Source: Pseudomonas sp. 2FG (GTDB lineage Bacteria; Pseudomonadota; Gammaproteobacteria; Pseudomonadales; Pseudomonadaceae). From it: a stretch of DNA of 64,000 nt. The notes under the pieces are model-generated. The model was not told the DNA's origin, searched no databases, and worked only from the letters and a program-made list of their open reading frames with translations. Both the position numbers and the translations under genes were made by a program. Where the stretch lies: NCBI RefSeq assembly GCF_005502935.1, contig NZ_SCMP01000018.1:1-64000 (forward strand), written 5' to 3'. Shown piece after piece: positions 32,949-41,802 of the stretch. Each line of letters opens with the position of its first letter. Positions within the stretch are counted from its first letter, which is position 1.

Positions 32949-35012
32949 TCAGGCTAGCCCCAACACCTTCAACAGAAAACCATACTCCAGCGCCACCTCC
33001 TTCAAGCCCTGATAGCGCCCACTCATCCCGCCATGCCCGGCACCTAGGTCGGTCTTGAGCAGCAGCAAGTGCTGGTCGGTCTTGTTGGCGCGCAGTTTCG
33101 CCACCCATTTGGCGGCTTCCCAGTACTGCACGCGGCTGTCGTTATAGCCGGCGACGGCGAGGATGGCCGGGTAGGGCTGGGCGCTGACGTTTTCGTAGGG
33201 GGCGTAGCTTTTGAGCCGTTCGTACACCTCGGGTTCGTGCGGGTCGCCCCATTCGTCGTATTCGGTGACGGTCAGCGGCAGGTCGGGGTTCTGCATGGTG
33301 TTGAGCACGTCGACGAAGGGCACTTCGGCAATCGCCGCGGCGAACAGCTCCGGGCGTTGGTTGAGCACCGCGCCGATCAGCAGGCCGCCGGCGCTGCCGC
33401 CGCTGATCGCCAGTTGTTGCGGGCCGGTATAACCCGCGGCGATCAGGTGTTCGGCGCAGGCGATGAAGTCGCCGAAGCTGTTGGCTTTGTGTTCCAGCTT
33501 GCCGGCGCGATACCAGGCTTCGCCCAGTTCACCGCCGCCGCGTACGTGGGCGATGGCGAAGACGAAACCGCGATCCAGCAGGCTCAGGCGGGCGTGGGAG
33601 AACCAGGGATCGAGGCTTTCGCCGTAAGCGCCATAGCCGTACAGATACAGCGGCGCGGGCTGGCCGAGGACTTCGCGCTTGGCCACCAGGCTGATGGGCA
33701 CCTGGCTGCCGTCTGCCGCAGTGGCCCAGAGGCGTTGGCTGACATAAGCGTCGGCGTCGAACGGGCCTTCCACCGGGGTTTCTTTCAAGACTTTCTGTTC
33801 GCCGCTGCTCAGGTGCAGTTGGCGTACTTGCGCGGGACGGTTCAGCGCCTCGTAGCGCAGGCGGATGACCGGGCTGTCGAACTCCAGGCTGTCCTGCACA
33901 TGCAGGCTGTAGGCGGCGTCCGGCAGTTGCACGCGCGCCGGCGCTTGGCCGTGGGCGTGGACTTCGATGATCGGCAGGCCGCCTTCGCGCAGGCTGAGGA
34001 CGATGGCGTTGGCATTCAGGCTGATGCCCTCCAGCATCACCGCAGGGCTATGCGGGATCAGCTGTTGCCAGTCGGCGCGGCTCGGTGTGCTGGCGCTGCT
34101 TGCCTGGTACAGGGCGAAGTTGATGCCGGTCTGGTTGCTGCGGATCAGCCAGGCCCAGTCGCCATCGGGCTTGCCGTGGTCGACCTGGCCGTGGTCAACC
34201 TTGCCGTGATCAACGTAGTACTCGTGGCCTTCCTCGCGGGGGGCCAGGCAGGTGAAGTCGCCGTGCGGCGTGTCGGCGTCGAGCACCCAGGCTTCGCTGG
34301 TGGTTTTGCTGCCCAGCAGCAGCACCAGTTGGCGCTCGGAGCTGGCGCGGTAGCAATTGAGGAAGAAACGCCCGTCCGGTTCGTCGAACACCAGCTCGGC
34401 GCCCGCGTTGCCCAAGGTGTGGCGGTAGAGCTTGTGCGGGCGGTGGGTGTCATCCAGCTCGCCGAAGAACAGCGTCTGGTTGTCGTTGGCCCAGGTCAGG
34501 CTGCCGTCGCAGTCCTCGAAAGGCAGCGCGCTGATCTGGCCGCTGGCCAGCTCCTTGACGTACAGCCGATAGATCTCGTCGCCGCTGGTATCCAGGCTGT
34601 AGGCCAGGCGCGCGTGATCCTGGCTGATAGTGAAGGCGCCGAGGGAGAGAAAGCCGCCGGCGGCCAGGGCATTGGGATCGAGCAGCAACTCTTCACGGCT
34701 TTCGTCCACGCTCAGTGAGTCGTCCGCCGGGCGTGGGCAGCGGTAATGCCGTGGGTATTCATCACCGGCAGTGGTGCGGGTGTAATACAGATAGGGCCCC
34801 CAGGGCGAGGGCAGCGAGAGATCGGTCTCGCGGATGCGGCCTTTGATCTCCTGAAACAACGCCTCGCGCAGTGCGCTCTGCTCCGCCAGTTCCGCTTCGA
34901 GATAGGCATTTTCCGCCTTGAGGTGCTCGAGTACTTCCGCGGCGTCGCGGTTTTCCAGCCAGCGGTAGGGGTCGTTGCCGTTCTCTATTCGGGCGATGGG
35001 GGCTTGCGACAT
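32949..35012 (-). CDS. S9 family oligopeptidase (oligopeptidase B type)
   Basis: A 687-residue serine peptidase with an N-terminal seven-bladed propeller (about 70-400) and a C-terminal alpha/beta-hydrolase domain. The nucleophile elbow is GGSAGGLL; the catalytic Asp lies in AGYNDSRVQYWE and the His in GAGHGGMSGRY. Oligopeptidase B cleaves after Arg/Lys in short peptides. No signal peptide, so cytoplasmic. It diverges from the small membrane protein gene at 35112. Confidence 0.94.
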   Translation of the reverse strand: MSQAPIARIENGNDPYRWLENRDAAEVLEHLKAENAYLEAELAEQSALREALFQEIKGRIRETDLSLPSPWGPYLYYTRTTAGDEYPRHYRCPRPADDSLSVDESREELLLDPNALAAGGFLSLGAFTISQDHARLAYSLDTSGDEIYRLYVKELASGQISALPFEDCDGSLTWANDNQTLFFGELDDTHRPHKLYRHTLGNAGAELVFDEPDGRFFLNCYRASSERQLVLLLGSKTTSEAWVLDADTPHGDFTCLAPREEGHEYYVDHGKVDHGQVDHGKPDGDWAWLIRSNQTGINFALYQASSASTPSRADWQQLIPHSPAVMLEGISLNANAIVLSLREGGLPIIEVHAHGQAPARVQLPDAAYSLHVQDSLEFDSPVIRLRYEALNRPAQVRQLHLSSGEQKVLKETPVEGPFDADAYVSQRLWATAADGSQVPISLVAKREVLGQPAPLYLYGYGAYGESLDPWFSHARLSLLDRGFVFAIAHVRGGGELGEAWYRAGKLEHKANSFGDFIACAEHLIAAGYTGPQQLAISGGSAGGLLIGAVLNQRPELFAAAIAEVPFVDVLNTMQNPDLPLTVTEYDEWGDPHEPEVYERLKSYAPYENVSAQPYPAILAVAGYNDSRVQYWEAAKWVAKLRANKTDQHLLLLKTDLGAGHGGMSGRYQGLKEVALEYGFLLKVLGLA

Positions 35013-35111
35013 GTTGCAACTCCAGAGCGGATGCGGCCGATAGCGAGCGCGCCGGGCCGGCGAAAAGCCGTTATCATAAGCGCCCCTTTGTCAGGCCCGC
35101 CACGAACACTC

Positions 35112-35588
35112 ATGACCGAGAACGACTATCTGCTCGCCTGGGCCGCATACGGAATCGCAGCGCTTGGCTGCCTGCTGGTGTGGTTCCGCCTGACCAGCTG
35201 GATGTGGCGCTACCTGCGTGAGCCGTTGCGGCTGCTGGTTGCGGTGTTGCTGCTGACCCCGACCATCATCGAGCCGACCAAGGAGCTGTTCGCGCCGGCT
35301 ATCGCCATCACCGCCCTGGACCTGCTGTTCAAGGTGGGCAACAACGCCTGGCGTGCGGTGGCGGATCTGGCCATGTATGGCTTGCTCGCCTTGGCGCTCT
35401 ACCTGCTGTTTGTGGCTCTGCGTTGGCCGCTCGAGCGCTGGTGGCAGGCGCGTAATACCCAGGCAGCGCCGGCCGTCGAGGATGAGCCGAGCCTGCGCGA
35501 GGTGCTGGAGCGCGACCCCGCAGCGCAGGTGGAGACCCGTATCGACCAGAGTGGCGCCCGCCGTTTTCGCATCGAGCCGCGGCTGTAA
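35112..35588 (+). CDS. small conserved membrane protein
   Basis: A 158-residue protein with about three transmembrane segments (residues ~8-26, 38-60 and 85-107) and a charged cytoplasmic tail (EPSLREVLERDPAAQVETRI). I do not recognise a functional family. It starts at ATG 35112 between a divergent oligopeptidase and a downstream HIT gene, the order I recall from PAO1. A longer in-frame extension overlaps the divergent gene and is rejected. Confidence 0.8.
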   Translation: MTENDYLLAWAAYGIAALGCLLVWFRLTSWMWRYLREPLRLLVAVLLLTPTIIEPTKELFAPAIAITALDLLFKVGNNAWRAVADLAMYGLLALALYLLFVALRWPLERWWQARNTQAAPAVEDEPSLREVLERDPAAQVETRIDQSGARRFRIEPRL

Positions 35589-35645
35589 CCTTGCACCTAC
35601 CCGCCGAGCCGTTCAGCATGGGCCACCTGCGATTAAGGAAAGTCC

Positions 35646-36092
35646 ATGAACTGTGTGTTCTGCGCCATCGCGGCCGGCCAGCTGCCGGCCCATCGGCTGT
35701 TTGAGGACGAGCACTTTCTCGTCATCCTCGACATCTACCCCTTGCGCCCGGCCCATGTGCTGATCGTCAGCCGCGAGCACGCACCTTATTTGAGCGATCT
35801 GTCGGCTGCCGCCCGCGCGCAGTTACTGACCCTGGCCGAGCGGATGACCCGTGCGTTGCGCGGTTCGGGCTACGGCAGTGAGGGGATTAATCTCCTGCTC
35901 AATGACGGCCCGGCGGCCAACCAGCATGTGCCGCACCTGCATGTGCATTTGATTCCGCGCCGTTCGGGCGATCTGCTCGGCGGCGCCTGGCGCGTGCTGA
36001 CCCGTTTTCTGCCGGTGGGCCGCCAGGCACTGCAGGCCCGCCTGGATGCGGAAGCGGGATTATTGCGTAACGCCTTGAAGCGAGAATCCTGA
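35646..36092 (+). CDS. HIT-family nucleotide hydrolase
   Basis: A 148-residue HIT protein. The full histidine triad is present as HLHVHLIPRR, and the N-terminus CVFCAIAAGQLPAHRLFED has the Cys pair that, with histidines, binds zinc in HinT-like and bacterial HIT proteins. It probably hydrolyses nucleoside phosphoramidates or dinucleoside polyphosphates. The amidotransferase gene follows after 3 nt. Confidence 0.9.
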   Translation: MNCVFCAIAAGQLPAHRLFEDEHFLVILDIYPLRPAHVLIVSREHAPYLSDLSAAARAQLLTLAERMTRALRGSGYGSEGINLLLNDGPAANQHVPHLHVHLIPRRSGDLLGGAWRVLTRFLPVGRQALQARLDAEAGLLRNALKRES

Positions 36093-36095
36093 GCC

Positions 36096-36869
36096 ATGTG
36101 TGAATTGCTGGGCATGAGCGCCAATGTGCCGACCGATATCGTCTTCAGCTTCACCGGGCTGATGCAGCGTGGCGGCGGTACCGGCCCGCACCGCGATGGC
36201 TGGGGCATCGCCTTCTACGAAGGCCGCGGCTTGCGGCTGTTCCAGGACCCGGCGGCGAGCGTGGACTCGGAAGTGGCCAAGCTGGTGCAGCGCTACCCGA
36301 TCAAGAGCGAGGTGGTGATCGGCCATATCCGCCAGGCCAACGTCGGCAAGGTCTGCTTGGCCAATACCCATCCGTTCGTTCGCGAGTTGTGGGGGCGCAA
36401 CTGGTGCTTCGCCCATAACGGCCAGTTGGCGGACTTTCAGCCGACCCCGGGCTTCTACCGGCCGGTCGGTGATACCGATAGTGAGGCGGCCTTTTGCGAT
36501 CTGCTCAACCAGGTGCGCACGGCCTTCCCCGAGCCGGTCGCGGTGGAAGAACTGTTGCCCGCGTTGGTCCGTGCCTGTGCCACCTACCGTACTCAAGGGG
36601 TGTTCAACTGCCTGCTGAGCGATGGCGACTGGTTGTTCGCCTTCTGTTCGAGCAAGTTGGCGCAGATTACCCGCCGTGCTCCTTTTGGCCCGGCGCGCTT
36701 GAAAGATGTCGATGTGATAGTGGATTTTCAGGCGGAAACCACGCCAAACGATGTGGTGACGCTGCTGGCCACCGAGCCCTTGACCGAAAACGAGAGCTGG
36801 ACCCTGTACCAGCCGGGCGAATGGAGCCTGTGGCGGCGCGGCGAATGCGTGGCCCAGGGGCGCAGCTGA
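36096..36869 (+). CDS. class II glutamine amidotransferase (YafJ type)
   Basis: A 257-residue Ntn-type glutamine amidotransferase domain without a synthase partner domain. After Met removal, Cys2 (MCELLGMSA) would be the nucleophile; GPHRDGWGIAFYE, GHIRQANVG and FAHNGQL are conserved family segments. The nitrogen acceptor is unknown for YafJ proteins. It is coupled to the HIT gene. Confidence 0.92.
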   Translation: MCELLGMSANVPTDIVFSFTGLMQRGGGTGPHRDGWGIAFYEGRGLRLFQDPAASVDSEVAKLVQRYPIKSEVVIGHIRQANVGKVCLANTHPFVRELWGRNWCFAHNGQLADFQPTPGFYRPVGDTDSEAAFCDLLNQVRTAFPEPVAVEELLPALVRACATYRTQGVFNCLLSDGDWLFAFCSSKLAQITRRAPFGPARLKDVDVIVDFQAETTPNDVVTLLATEPLTENESWTLYQPGEWSLWRRGECVAQGRS

Positions 36870-36889
36870 GGAGGGGGGATGTTTAACTG

Positions 36890-37004
36890 TGTAGGACGTA
36901 GGCTGGGTTTCATGAGGCGCATCCATGCACCTCACCCTACGGGCAGCTAAAGCTGTGCAAAACGGCTTTACTGCCGTTTTGTCACTGCGTTCTACCCAGC
37001 CTAC
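36890..37004. repeat. imperfect palindromic intergenic repeat
   Basis: GTAGGCTGGGT near 36899 recurs inverted as ACCCAGCCTAC near 36994-37004, enclosing a perfect hairpin AAAACGGC/GCCGTTTT at about 36958-36979. Short direct repeats ATCCAGGGTTA follow. No coding capacity; a miniature mobile or REP-like element is likely. Confidence 0.65.
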
Positions 37005-37047
37005 GGCAGGCCCATCCAGGGTTACAGGCATATCCAGGGTTAAACGA

Positions 37048-37069
37048 AACGGGCCCCAGCGGGCCCGTT
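37048..37069 (-). terminator. terminator of the VWA gene
   Basis: AACGGGCCC (37048-37056) pairs with GGGCCCGTT (37061-37069); on the minus strand it is followed by TTTCGTTTAA. Confidence 0.8.
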
Positions 37070-37071
37070 GT

Positions 37072-38250
37072 TCATTTGGACAAAAACTTCATCCCGTCTT
37101 CCAAGCCACGCAAGCTCAGTGGGTACATCTGATCCTCCAATAGATCGCGGACGATGCTGGTCGAGGCGGTGTAGGTCCAAGTGTCCTTGGGGTAGGGGTT
37201 GATCCAGATGAGCTTCTTGTACTTCTCCCGGAAACGCTGCATCCAGACGTAACCCGGCTCCTCGTTCCAGTGCTCGACGCTGCCGCCGGCCTGGGTGATT
37301 TCGTAAGGCGCCATGGCCGCATCGCCGACGAACACCACCTTGTAATCGGCGCCGTACTTGTGCAGCAGATCCTGGGTGGAGAAACGCTCGGAGGTGCGCC
37401 GCAGGTTGTTCTTCCACACCGACTCGTAGACGAAGTTGTGGAAGTAGAAGTATTCCAAGTGCTTGAACTCGGTCTTGCAGGCCGAGAACAGCTCCTCGCA
37501 GACCTTGACGTGGGCATCCATCGAGCCGCCGATGTCGAACAGAATCAGCAGCTTCACGTTGTTGCGGCGTTCCGGGCGCATCTGGATGTTCAGCAGACCG
37601 CCATCGCGGGCGGTGAAGTCGATGGTGCCATCCAGATCCAGCTCGTCCTGCGCACCCTGGCGGGCGAACTTGCGCAGGCGGCGCAGGGCGACCTTGATGT
37701 TGCGCGTGCCCAGCTCGACCTGATCGTCGAGGTTCTTGTACTCGCGCTGATCCCAGACCTTGACCGCCCGGCCCTGGCGCTTGCCGGCGTCGCCGACGCG
37801 GATGCCTTCCGGGTTGAAACCGCCGGAGCCGAACGGGCTGGTGCCGCCGGTGCCGATCCACTTGCTGCCGCCTTCGTGGCGCTCCTTTTGCTCTTCGAGG
37901 CGTTTCTTGAACTCTTCGATCAGCTTGTCCAGGCCGCCGAGGGACTGGATGTTCGCCCGTTCCTCATCGGTCAGCAGGCGCTCGAACTCCTTGCGCAGCC
38001 ATTCATCGGGGATCAGCGCTTCGATGTGCTGATTGAGGTTTTCCAGGCCCTTGAAGTAGGCGCCGAAGGCCCGGTCGAACTTATCGAAATGCCGCTCGTC
38101 CTTGACCAGGATGGTGCGGGCGAGGAAGTAGAACTCGTCCATATCGGCGAACACGACGTTGTGTTTCAGCGCGTTGATCAGGTCCAGCAGCTCGCGCACC
38201 GACACCGGCACCTTGGCGGCGCGCATTTCGTTGAATAGGTTGAGCAGCAT
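37072..38250 (-). CDS. von Willebrand factor A domain protein (CoxE-like)
   Basis: A 392-residue cytoplasmic protein. The C-terminal half is a VWA domain of the CoxE group; the metal-site motif appears as FDIGGSMDAH, with Gly in the first DxSxS position, as in other CoxE proteins. The N-terminal half is helical. It works with a MoxR-type ATPase in many bacteria, and such a gene lies just upstream on the same strand, split from it by a repeat. Likely a chaperone system for a metalloenzyme or other client not identified here. Confidence 0.88.
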   Translation of the reverse strand: MLLNLFNEMRAAKVPVSVRELLDLINALKHNVVFADMDEFYFLARTILVKDERHFDKFDRAFGAYFKGLENLNQHIEALIPDEWLRKEFERLLTDEERANIQSLGGLDKLIEEFKKRLEEQKERHEGGSKWIGTGGTSPFGSGGFNPEGIRVGDAGKRQGRAVKVWDQREYKNLDDQVELGTRNIKVALRRLRKFARQGAQDELDLDGTIDFTARDGGLLNIQMRPERRNNVKLLILFDIGGSMDAHVKVCEELFSACKTEFKHLEYFYFHNFVYESVWKNNLRRTSERFSTQDLLHKYGADYKVVFVGDAAMAPYEITQAGGSVEHWNEEPGYVWMQRFREKYKKLIWINPYPKDTWTYTASTSIVRDLLEDQMYPLSLRGLEDGMKFLSK

Positions 38251-38275
38251 GGCTGCACCTCACTTGCGGATTCAT

Positions 38276-38384
38276 CCCCTCTCCCTTGAGGGAGAGGGCT
38301 AGGGAGAGGGGGAGCCAGGCAACCACGGTGCTGCTCTTACCACCCTCTCCCCCGGCCCCTCTCCCGCAAGCGGGAGAGGGGAGA
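38276..38384. repeat. CCCTCTCCC/GGGAGAGGG repeat, copy A
   Basis: Two tandem imperfect palindromes: CCCTCTCCCTTGAGGGAGAG at the left and CCCCTCTCCCGCAAGCGGGA at the right, joined by a ~30-base spacer. A shorter relative lies at 62244-62332. This copy separates the MoxR and VWA genes. Confidence 0.85.
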
Positions 38385-38393
38385 TTAAAGGCT

Positions 38394-39239
38394 TCAGCGG
38401 CTGGCGCGACGGCTCATAAAAGCCAGGCGCTCGAGCAGTTGCACGTCCTGCTCGTTCTTCACCAGGGCGCCTGCCAGCGGCGGGATGGCCTTGGTCGGAT
38501 CGCGTTCGCGCAGTACCGCTTCGCCGATGTTGTCGGCCATCAGCAGCTTCAGCCAATCGACCAGCTCGGAGGTGGAGGGCTTCTTCTTCAGGCCAGGCAC
38601 CTTGCGCACATCGAAGAACACGTCGAGGGCTTCGCTGACCAGATCCTTCTTGATGTCGGGGTAATGCACATCGACGATCTTCTGCAGCGTGGTGCGGTCC
38701 GGGAAGGCGATGTAGTGGAAGAAGCAGCGCCGCAGGAAGGCGTCCGGCAGCTCTTTTTCGTTGTTCGAGGTGATGATGATGATCGGGCGTTTCTTCGCCT
38801 TGATCGTCTCGTTGGTCTCGTAAACGTAGAACTCCATCTTGTCGAGTTCTTGCAGCAGGTCGTTGGGGAACTCGATGTCGGCCTTGTCGATCTCATCGAT
38901 CAGCAGAATCACCCGCTCATCGCTCTCGAAGGCCTCCCAGAGCTTGCCCTTCTTGATGTAGTTGCGAACGTCGTGAACCTTGTCGGAATCCAGCTGCGAG
39001 TCGCGCAGGCGGCTGACCGCGTCGTACTCGTAGAGGCCCTGGTGGGCCTTGGTGGTGGATTTGATGTGCCAGGTGATCAGCTTGGCGCCGAAGGATTCCG
39101 CCAACTGCTCGGCGAGCATGGTCTTGCCGGTACCGGGCTCACCCTTGACCAGCAGCGGGCGCTCCAGGGTGATGGCGGCGTTCACCGCGAGTTTGAGATC
39201 GTCGGTGGCGACGTAAGCCTGGGTGCCTTCGAACTTCAT
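38394..39239 (-). CDS. MoxR-family AAA+ ATPase
   Basis: A 281-residue AAA+ ATPase. Walker A is GEPGTGKTMLAE (about 35-46), Walker B LLIDEIDKAD, followed by sensor IIITSNNEKELP. MoxR ATPases act as chaperones with VWA-domain partners; the CoxE-like gene downstream is the evident partner. The pair beside cysK matches my memory of PAO1. Confidence 0.92.
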   Translation of the reverse strand: MKFEGTQAYVATDDLKLAVNAAITLERPLLVKGEPGTGKTMLAEQLAESFGAKLITWHIKSTTKAHQGLYEYDAVSRLRDSQLDSDKVHDVRNYIKKGKLWEAFESDERVILLIDEIDKADIEFPNDLLQELDKMEFYVYETNETIKAKKRPIIIITSNNEKELPDAFLRRCFFHYIAFPDRTTLQKIVDVHYPDIKKDLVSEALDVFFDVRKVPGLKKKPSTSELVDWLKLLMADNIGEAVLRERDPTKAIPPLAGALVKNEQDVQLLERLAFMSRRASR

Positions 39240-39481
39240 CGGAAAATCCTCGAACGGTAACGCCTGGGCAAAACCCGGCGGTTCAGTATTTTAAAAAAGC
39301 CGACTATAACGCGCGGGAGGCGCGACTGTGAACGCAGACGGGCCATTCAGTCACTGAATGGCGAGTCAGCCCGCTGCTGTCACCGTAGCCTGCGCTCGTT
39401 AGCGGCGAGCGAACTGGACGCCCACCCGGCGTAGTTTTAGGCTTGAAGTTTTTCCGGCAGCACACGCAGAAGGACACCGCT

Positions 39482-40456
39482 ATGAGCCGTATCTACGCAG
39501 ACAACGCCCAGTCCATTGGCAATACGCCATTGGTGTTTATCAACCGTCTAGGCCCGAAGGGTGTGACTATCCTGGCCAAGATCGAGGGGCGTAACCCGGC
39601 CTATTCGGTTAAATGCCGGATTGGCGCCAGCATGGTCTGGGACGCCGAGGAGCGTGGTGCGCTCAAGCCAGGCATGACTATTGTCGAGCCAACCTCCGGA
39701 AATACCGGCATTGGCTTGGCTTTCGTCGCCGCGGCCCGTGGTTATCAGCTGCTGCTGACCATGCCGGCGTCCATGAGCTTGGAGCGGCGCAAGGTGTTGA
39801 AAGCCCTCGGCGCCGAGCTGGTACTGACCGATCCCGCCAAAGGTATGAAGGGTGCCATCGACAAGGCCACGGAAATCGCCGCTGCCGATCCGGGCAAGTA
39901 CTTCCTGCCGCAGCAGTTCGACAACCCGGCCAACCCGGTGATCCACGAGAAGACCACCGGCCCGGAAATCTGGCGCGACACCGACGGCGCCGTCGATGTG
40001 CTGGTCTCAGGTGTCGGCACCGGTGGCACCCTTACCGGCGTGTCGCGCTATATCAAGAAAACCTGTGGCAAACCGATTCTTTCGGTGGCGGTGGAGCCGC
40101 TCGGCTCTCCGGTCATCACCCAGGCGCTGGCGGGTGAAGAGATCAAGCCGAGCCCGCACAAGATCCAGGGCATTGGTGCCGGTTTCGTGCCGAAGAACCT
40201 CGATCTGTCGATGGTCGACCGGGTCGAACTGGTCGGCGACGAGGAGGCCAAGGCCATGGCGCTACGGCTGATGCGCGAGGAAGGCATCCTCTGTGGCATC
40301 TCCTGCGGCGCGGCGATGGCGGCAGCGGTGCGCCTGGCCGAGCGTCCGGAAATGCAGAGCAAGACCATAGTGGTGATCCTGCCCGACTCCGGCGAGCGCT
40401 ACCTCTCCAGCATGCTGTTCAGCGATATGTTCAGCGAGCAGGAGTTGGTGCAGTAA
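39482..40456 (+). CDS. cysK: cysteine synthase A
   Basis: A 324-residue PLP enzyme that makes cysteine from O-acetylserine and sulfide. The PLP lysine is in NPAYSVKCRIGASM, the substrate loop is PTSGNTGI, and GVGTGGTLTG binds the cofactor phosphate. Residues near SMSLERRK favour CysK over CysM, although the two are similar. The ATG at 39482 is preceded by AAGGA. Its TAA stop is the first three bases of a nested-hairpin element. Confidence 0.93.
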   Translation: MSRIYADNAQSIGNTPLVFINRLGPKGVTILAKIEGRNPAYSVKCRIGASMVWDAEERGALKPGMTIVEPTSGNTGIGLAFVAAARGYQLLLTMPASMSLERRKVLKALGAELVLTDPAKGMKGAIDKATEIAAADPGKYFLPQQFDNPANPVIHEKTTGPEIWRDTDGAVDVLVSGVGTGGTLTGVSRYIKKTCGKPILSVAVEPLGSPVITQALAGEEIKPSPHKIQGIGAGFVPKNLDLSMVDRVELVGDEEAKAMALRLMREEGILCGISCGAAMAAAVRLAERPEMQSKTIVVILPDSGERYLSSMLFSDMFSEQELVQ

Positions 40457-40599
40457 GAACCTGTTCAATATCTGCTGCGCTTGGCCATGCTGCGTTGAAA
40501 ACAGGCTCGGACTGCTCATTTACAACTCGTAAACTCCGCGTCCTCGCCTGTTTTCGCCTTGCCTGACCTGCGCTCGCGACGATCTTGAACAGGTTCTTA
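40454..40599. repeat. nested-hairpin intergenic element, copy 2
   Basis: A 146-bp element with 15-bp perfect terminal inverted repeats, TAAGAACCTGTTCAA at 40454-40468 and its complement at 40585-40599. The second stem pairs GAAAACAGGC (40497-40506) with 40546-40555; the central hairpin pairs TTTAC (40519-40523) with GTAAA (40529-40533). It is inverted relative to copy 1 at 2182, with conserved interior but compensated stems. It begins in the cysK stop codon. Confidence 0.85.
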
Positions 40600-40682
40600 G
40601 GCCAGTTGCTTTGTTCGAGGCCGCCGGCTGGCGGCCTTTGCTGAGCGGGAATTGAGGGGGCGATAGCGAAGTCCTGTCCGCC

Positions 40683-41588
40683 CTACGCCGACTCTTGTGC
40701 CATCGCCGGCGCTGGCGCCGGCCTCAAGACCAGCCATAGCGCCAACCCGATCAATACGCCGCCGTAGAGGTAGGCCCAGGACAGTTGTTCGTCGAGCAAC
40801 AGCACGCCCCAGAACACCCCGAAGGGTGGGATCAGAAAGGTCACGGTGGTCGCCTTGATCGGGCCGATATCACTAAGCAGGCGGAAATACAGCACATAGG
40901 CATAGGCCGTGCAGACCAGGCCCAGCCCGGCCAATGACAGCCAGACGCTGCCGCCGCCCCAACTCGCCGGTGGCTGGCTGATGGCGGAATAGGCGAACAG
41001 CGGCAGCAGGCACAGGGTTGCGCCGAACATGCTGCCGCAGGCGGCGAGACGATTGTCCAGGCCATCCGGGCCCAGCCAGCGGCGGGTCAGGAAACCAGCA
41101 AAGCCGTAGCAGGCGGTGGCGATCAGGCAGGCCGCGGCGCCCCAGAGCAGTTGCGCATCGAACGCGACTGGCCCGGTACGGGTCAGCAGACCGACGCCCA
41201 GCAGTCCCAACAGCACGCCGCCGGCCTTGCTCGGGGTCAAGCCTTCGGCGAAGAACAGCGCGCCGATCAATACGCCCATCAGCGGCGTGCTGGCGTTGAA
41301 AATGGCCGAATAGCCGGCCGGCAGCACCTGCGCTGCGGCGCAATACAGGGCGGCGGGAATCCCTGAGTTGATCACGCCGAGCAGCAAACACTGCTTGAAC
41401 TTGCCGCGGAAATCCCAGTTCAGCCGCAGCACCAGGAGGATCACCACCAAGCCGACGGCGGCCAGCGAGACGCGGAAAAAGGCACTCGGCAGGGCGCCGA
41501 GCACCGGCACTATGATCCGCATAAACAGGAAGCTGGCGCCCCAGATGGCGGCGAGCAGCAATAAGCGGGCGTAGTCGGCGAGTCTCAC
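40683..41588 (-). CDS. EamA-family (DMT) transporter
   Basis: A 301-residue inner-membrane protein with about ten hydrophobic segments arranged as two EamA repeats (residues ~5-135 and 150-290; the repeat endings are GALFFAEGLTPSKAGG and GVLLLDEQLSWAYLYGG). The family exports metabolites and amino acids; substrate unknown. It stands alone after cysK, which hints at export of a cysteine-related compound, but that is weak inference. Confidence 0.9.
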   Translation of the reverse strand: MRLADYARLLLLAAIWGASFLFMRIIVPVLGALPSAFFRVSLAAVGLVVILLVLRLNWDFRGKFKQCLLLGVINSGIPAALYCAAAQVLPAGYSAIFNASTPLMGVLIGALFFAEGLTPSKAGGVLLGLLGVGLLTRTGPVAFDAQLLWGAAACLIATACYGFAGFLTRRWLGPDGLDNRLAACGSMFGATLCLLPLFAYSAISQPPASWGGGSVWLSLAGLGLVCTAYAYVLYFRLLSDIGPIKATTVTFLIPPFGVFWGVLLLDEQLSWAYLYGGVLIGLALWLVLRPAPAPAMAQESA

Positions 41589-41802
41589 GGCAATCTCCTG
41601 GCCTGCGGCTGAGGCGAGAGTGTTGCCGGGTGTCTGGGTTAAGGCAATCCGAAAAATGCTTTCAAACTCGCCGGCCCATGCCGCTTATTAGAGGGCTGCC
41701 TGTTGCCCAGCCATCGATGCACACGCTGCTGGCGTTTATCGACTGTCTCGCCGCATCCTCGGTGGTCCAGAAACTCCGCCGGTGTTGCCGGCGGAGTTTC
41801 AC
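41589..41802. pseudogene. probable decayed LysR 3' end
   Basis: Around 41700-41760 the plus strand reads LPSHR in one frame and AFIDCLAA in the next, the order and near spacing of the C-terminal LPSHRxxTxKVxAFIDxLA of LysR regulators such as the one at 46208. The reading is broken by a frameshift and nothing upstream remains. The end of the interval is the terminator at 41771. Confidence 0.4.
41771..41799 (-). terminator. terminator of the NCS1 permease gene
   Basis: AAACTCCGCCGG (41771-41782) pairs perfectly with CCGGCGGAGTTT (41788-41799), four bases beyond the permease stop. Confidence 0.8.

Noticed and set aside
33069..34718. Open frame of about 549 codons antisense to the oligopeptidase gene
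   Set aside because: The sense strand encodes a full S9 peptidase with its catalytic motifs; the antisense product is low-complexity Val/Gly/Ala-rich.
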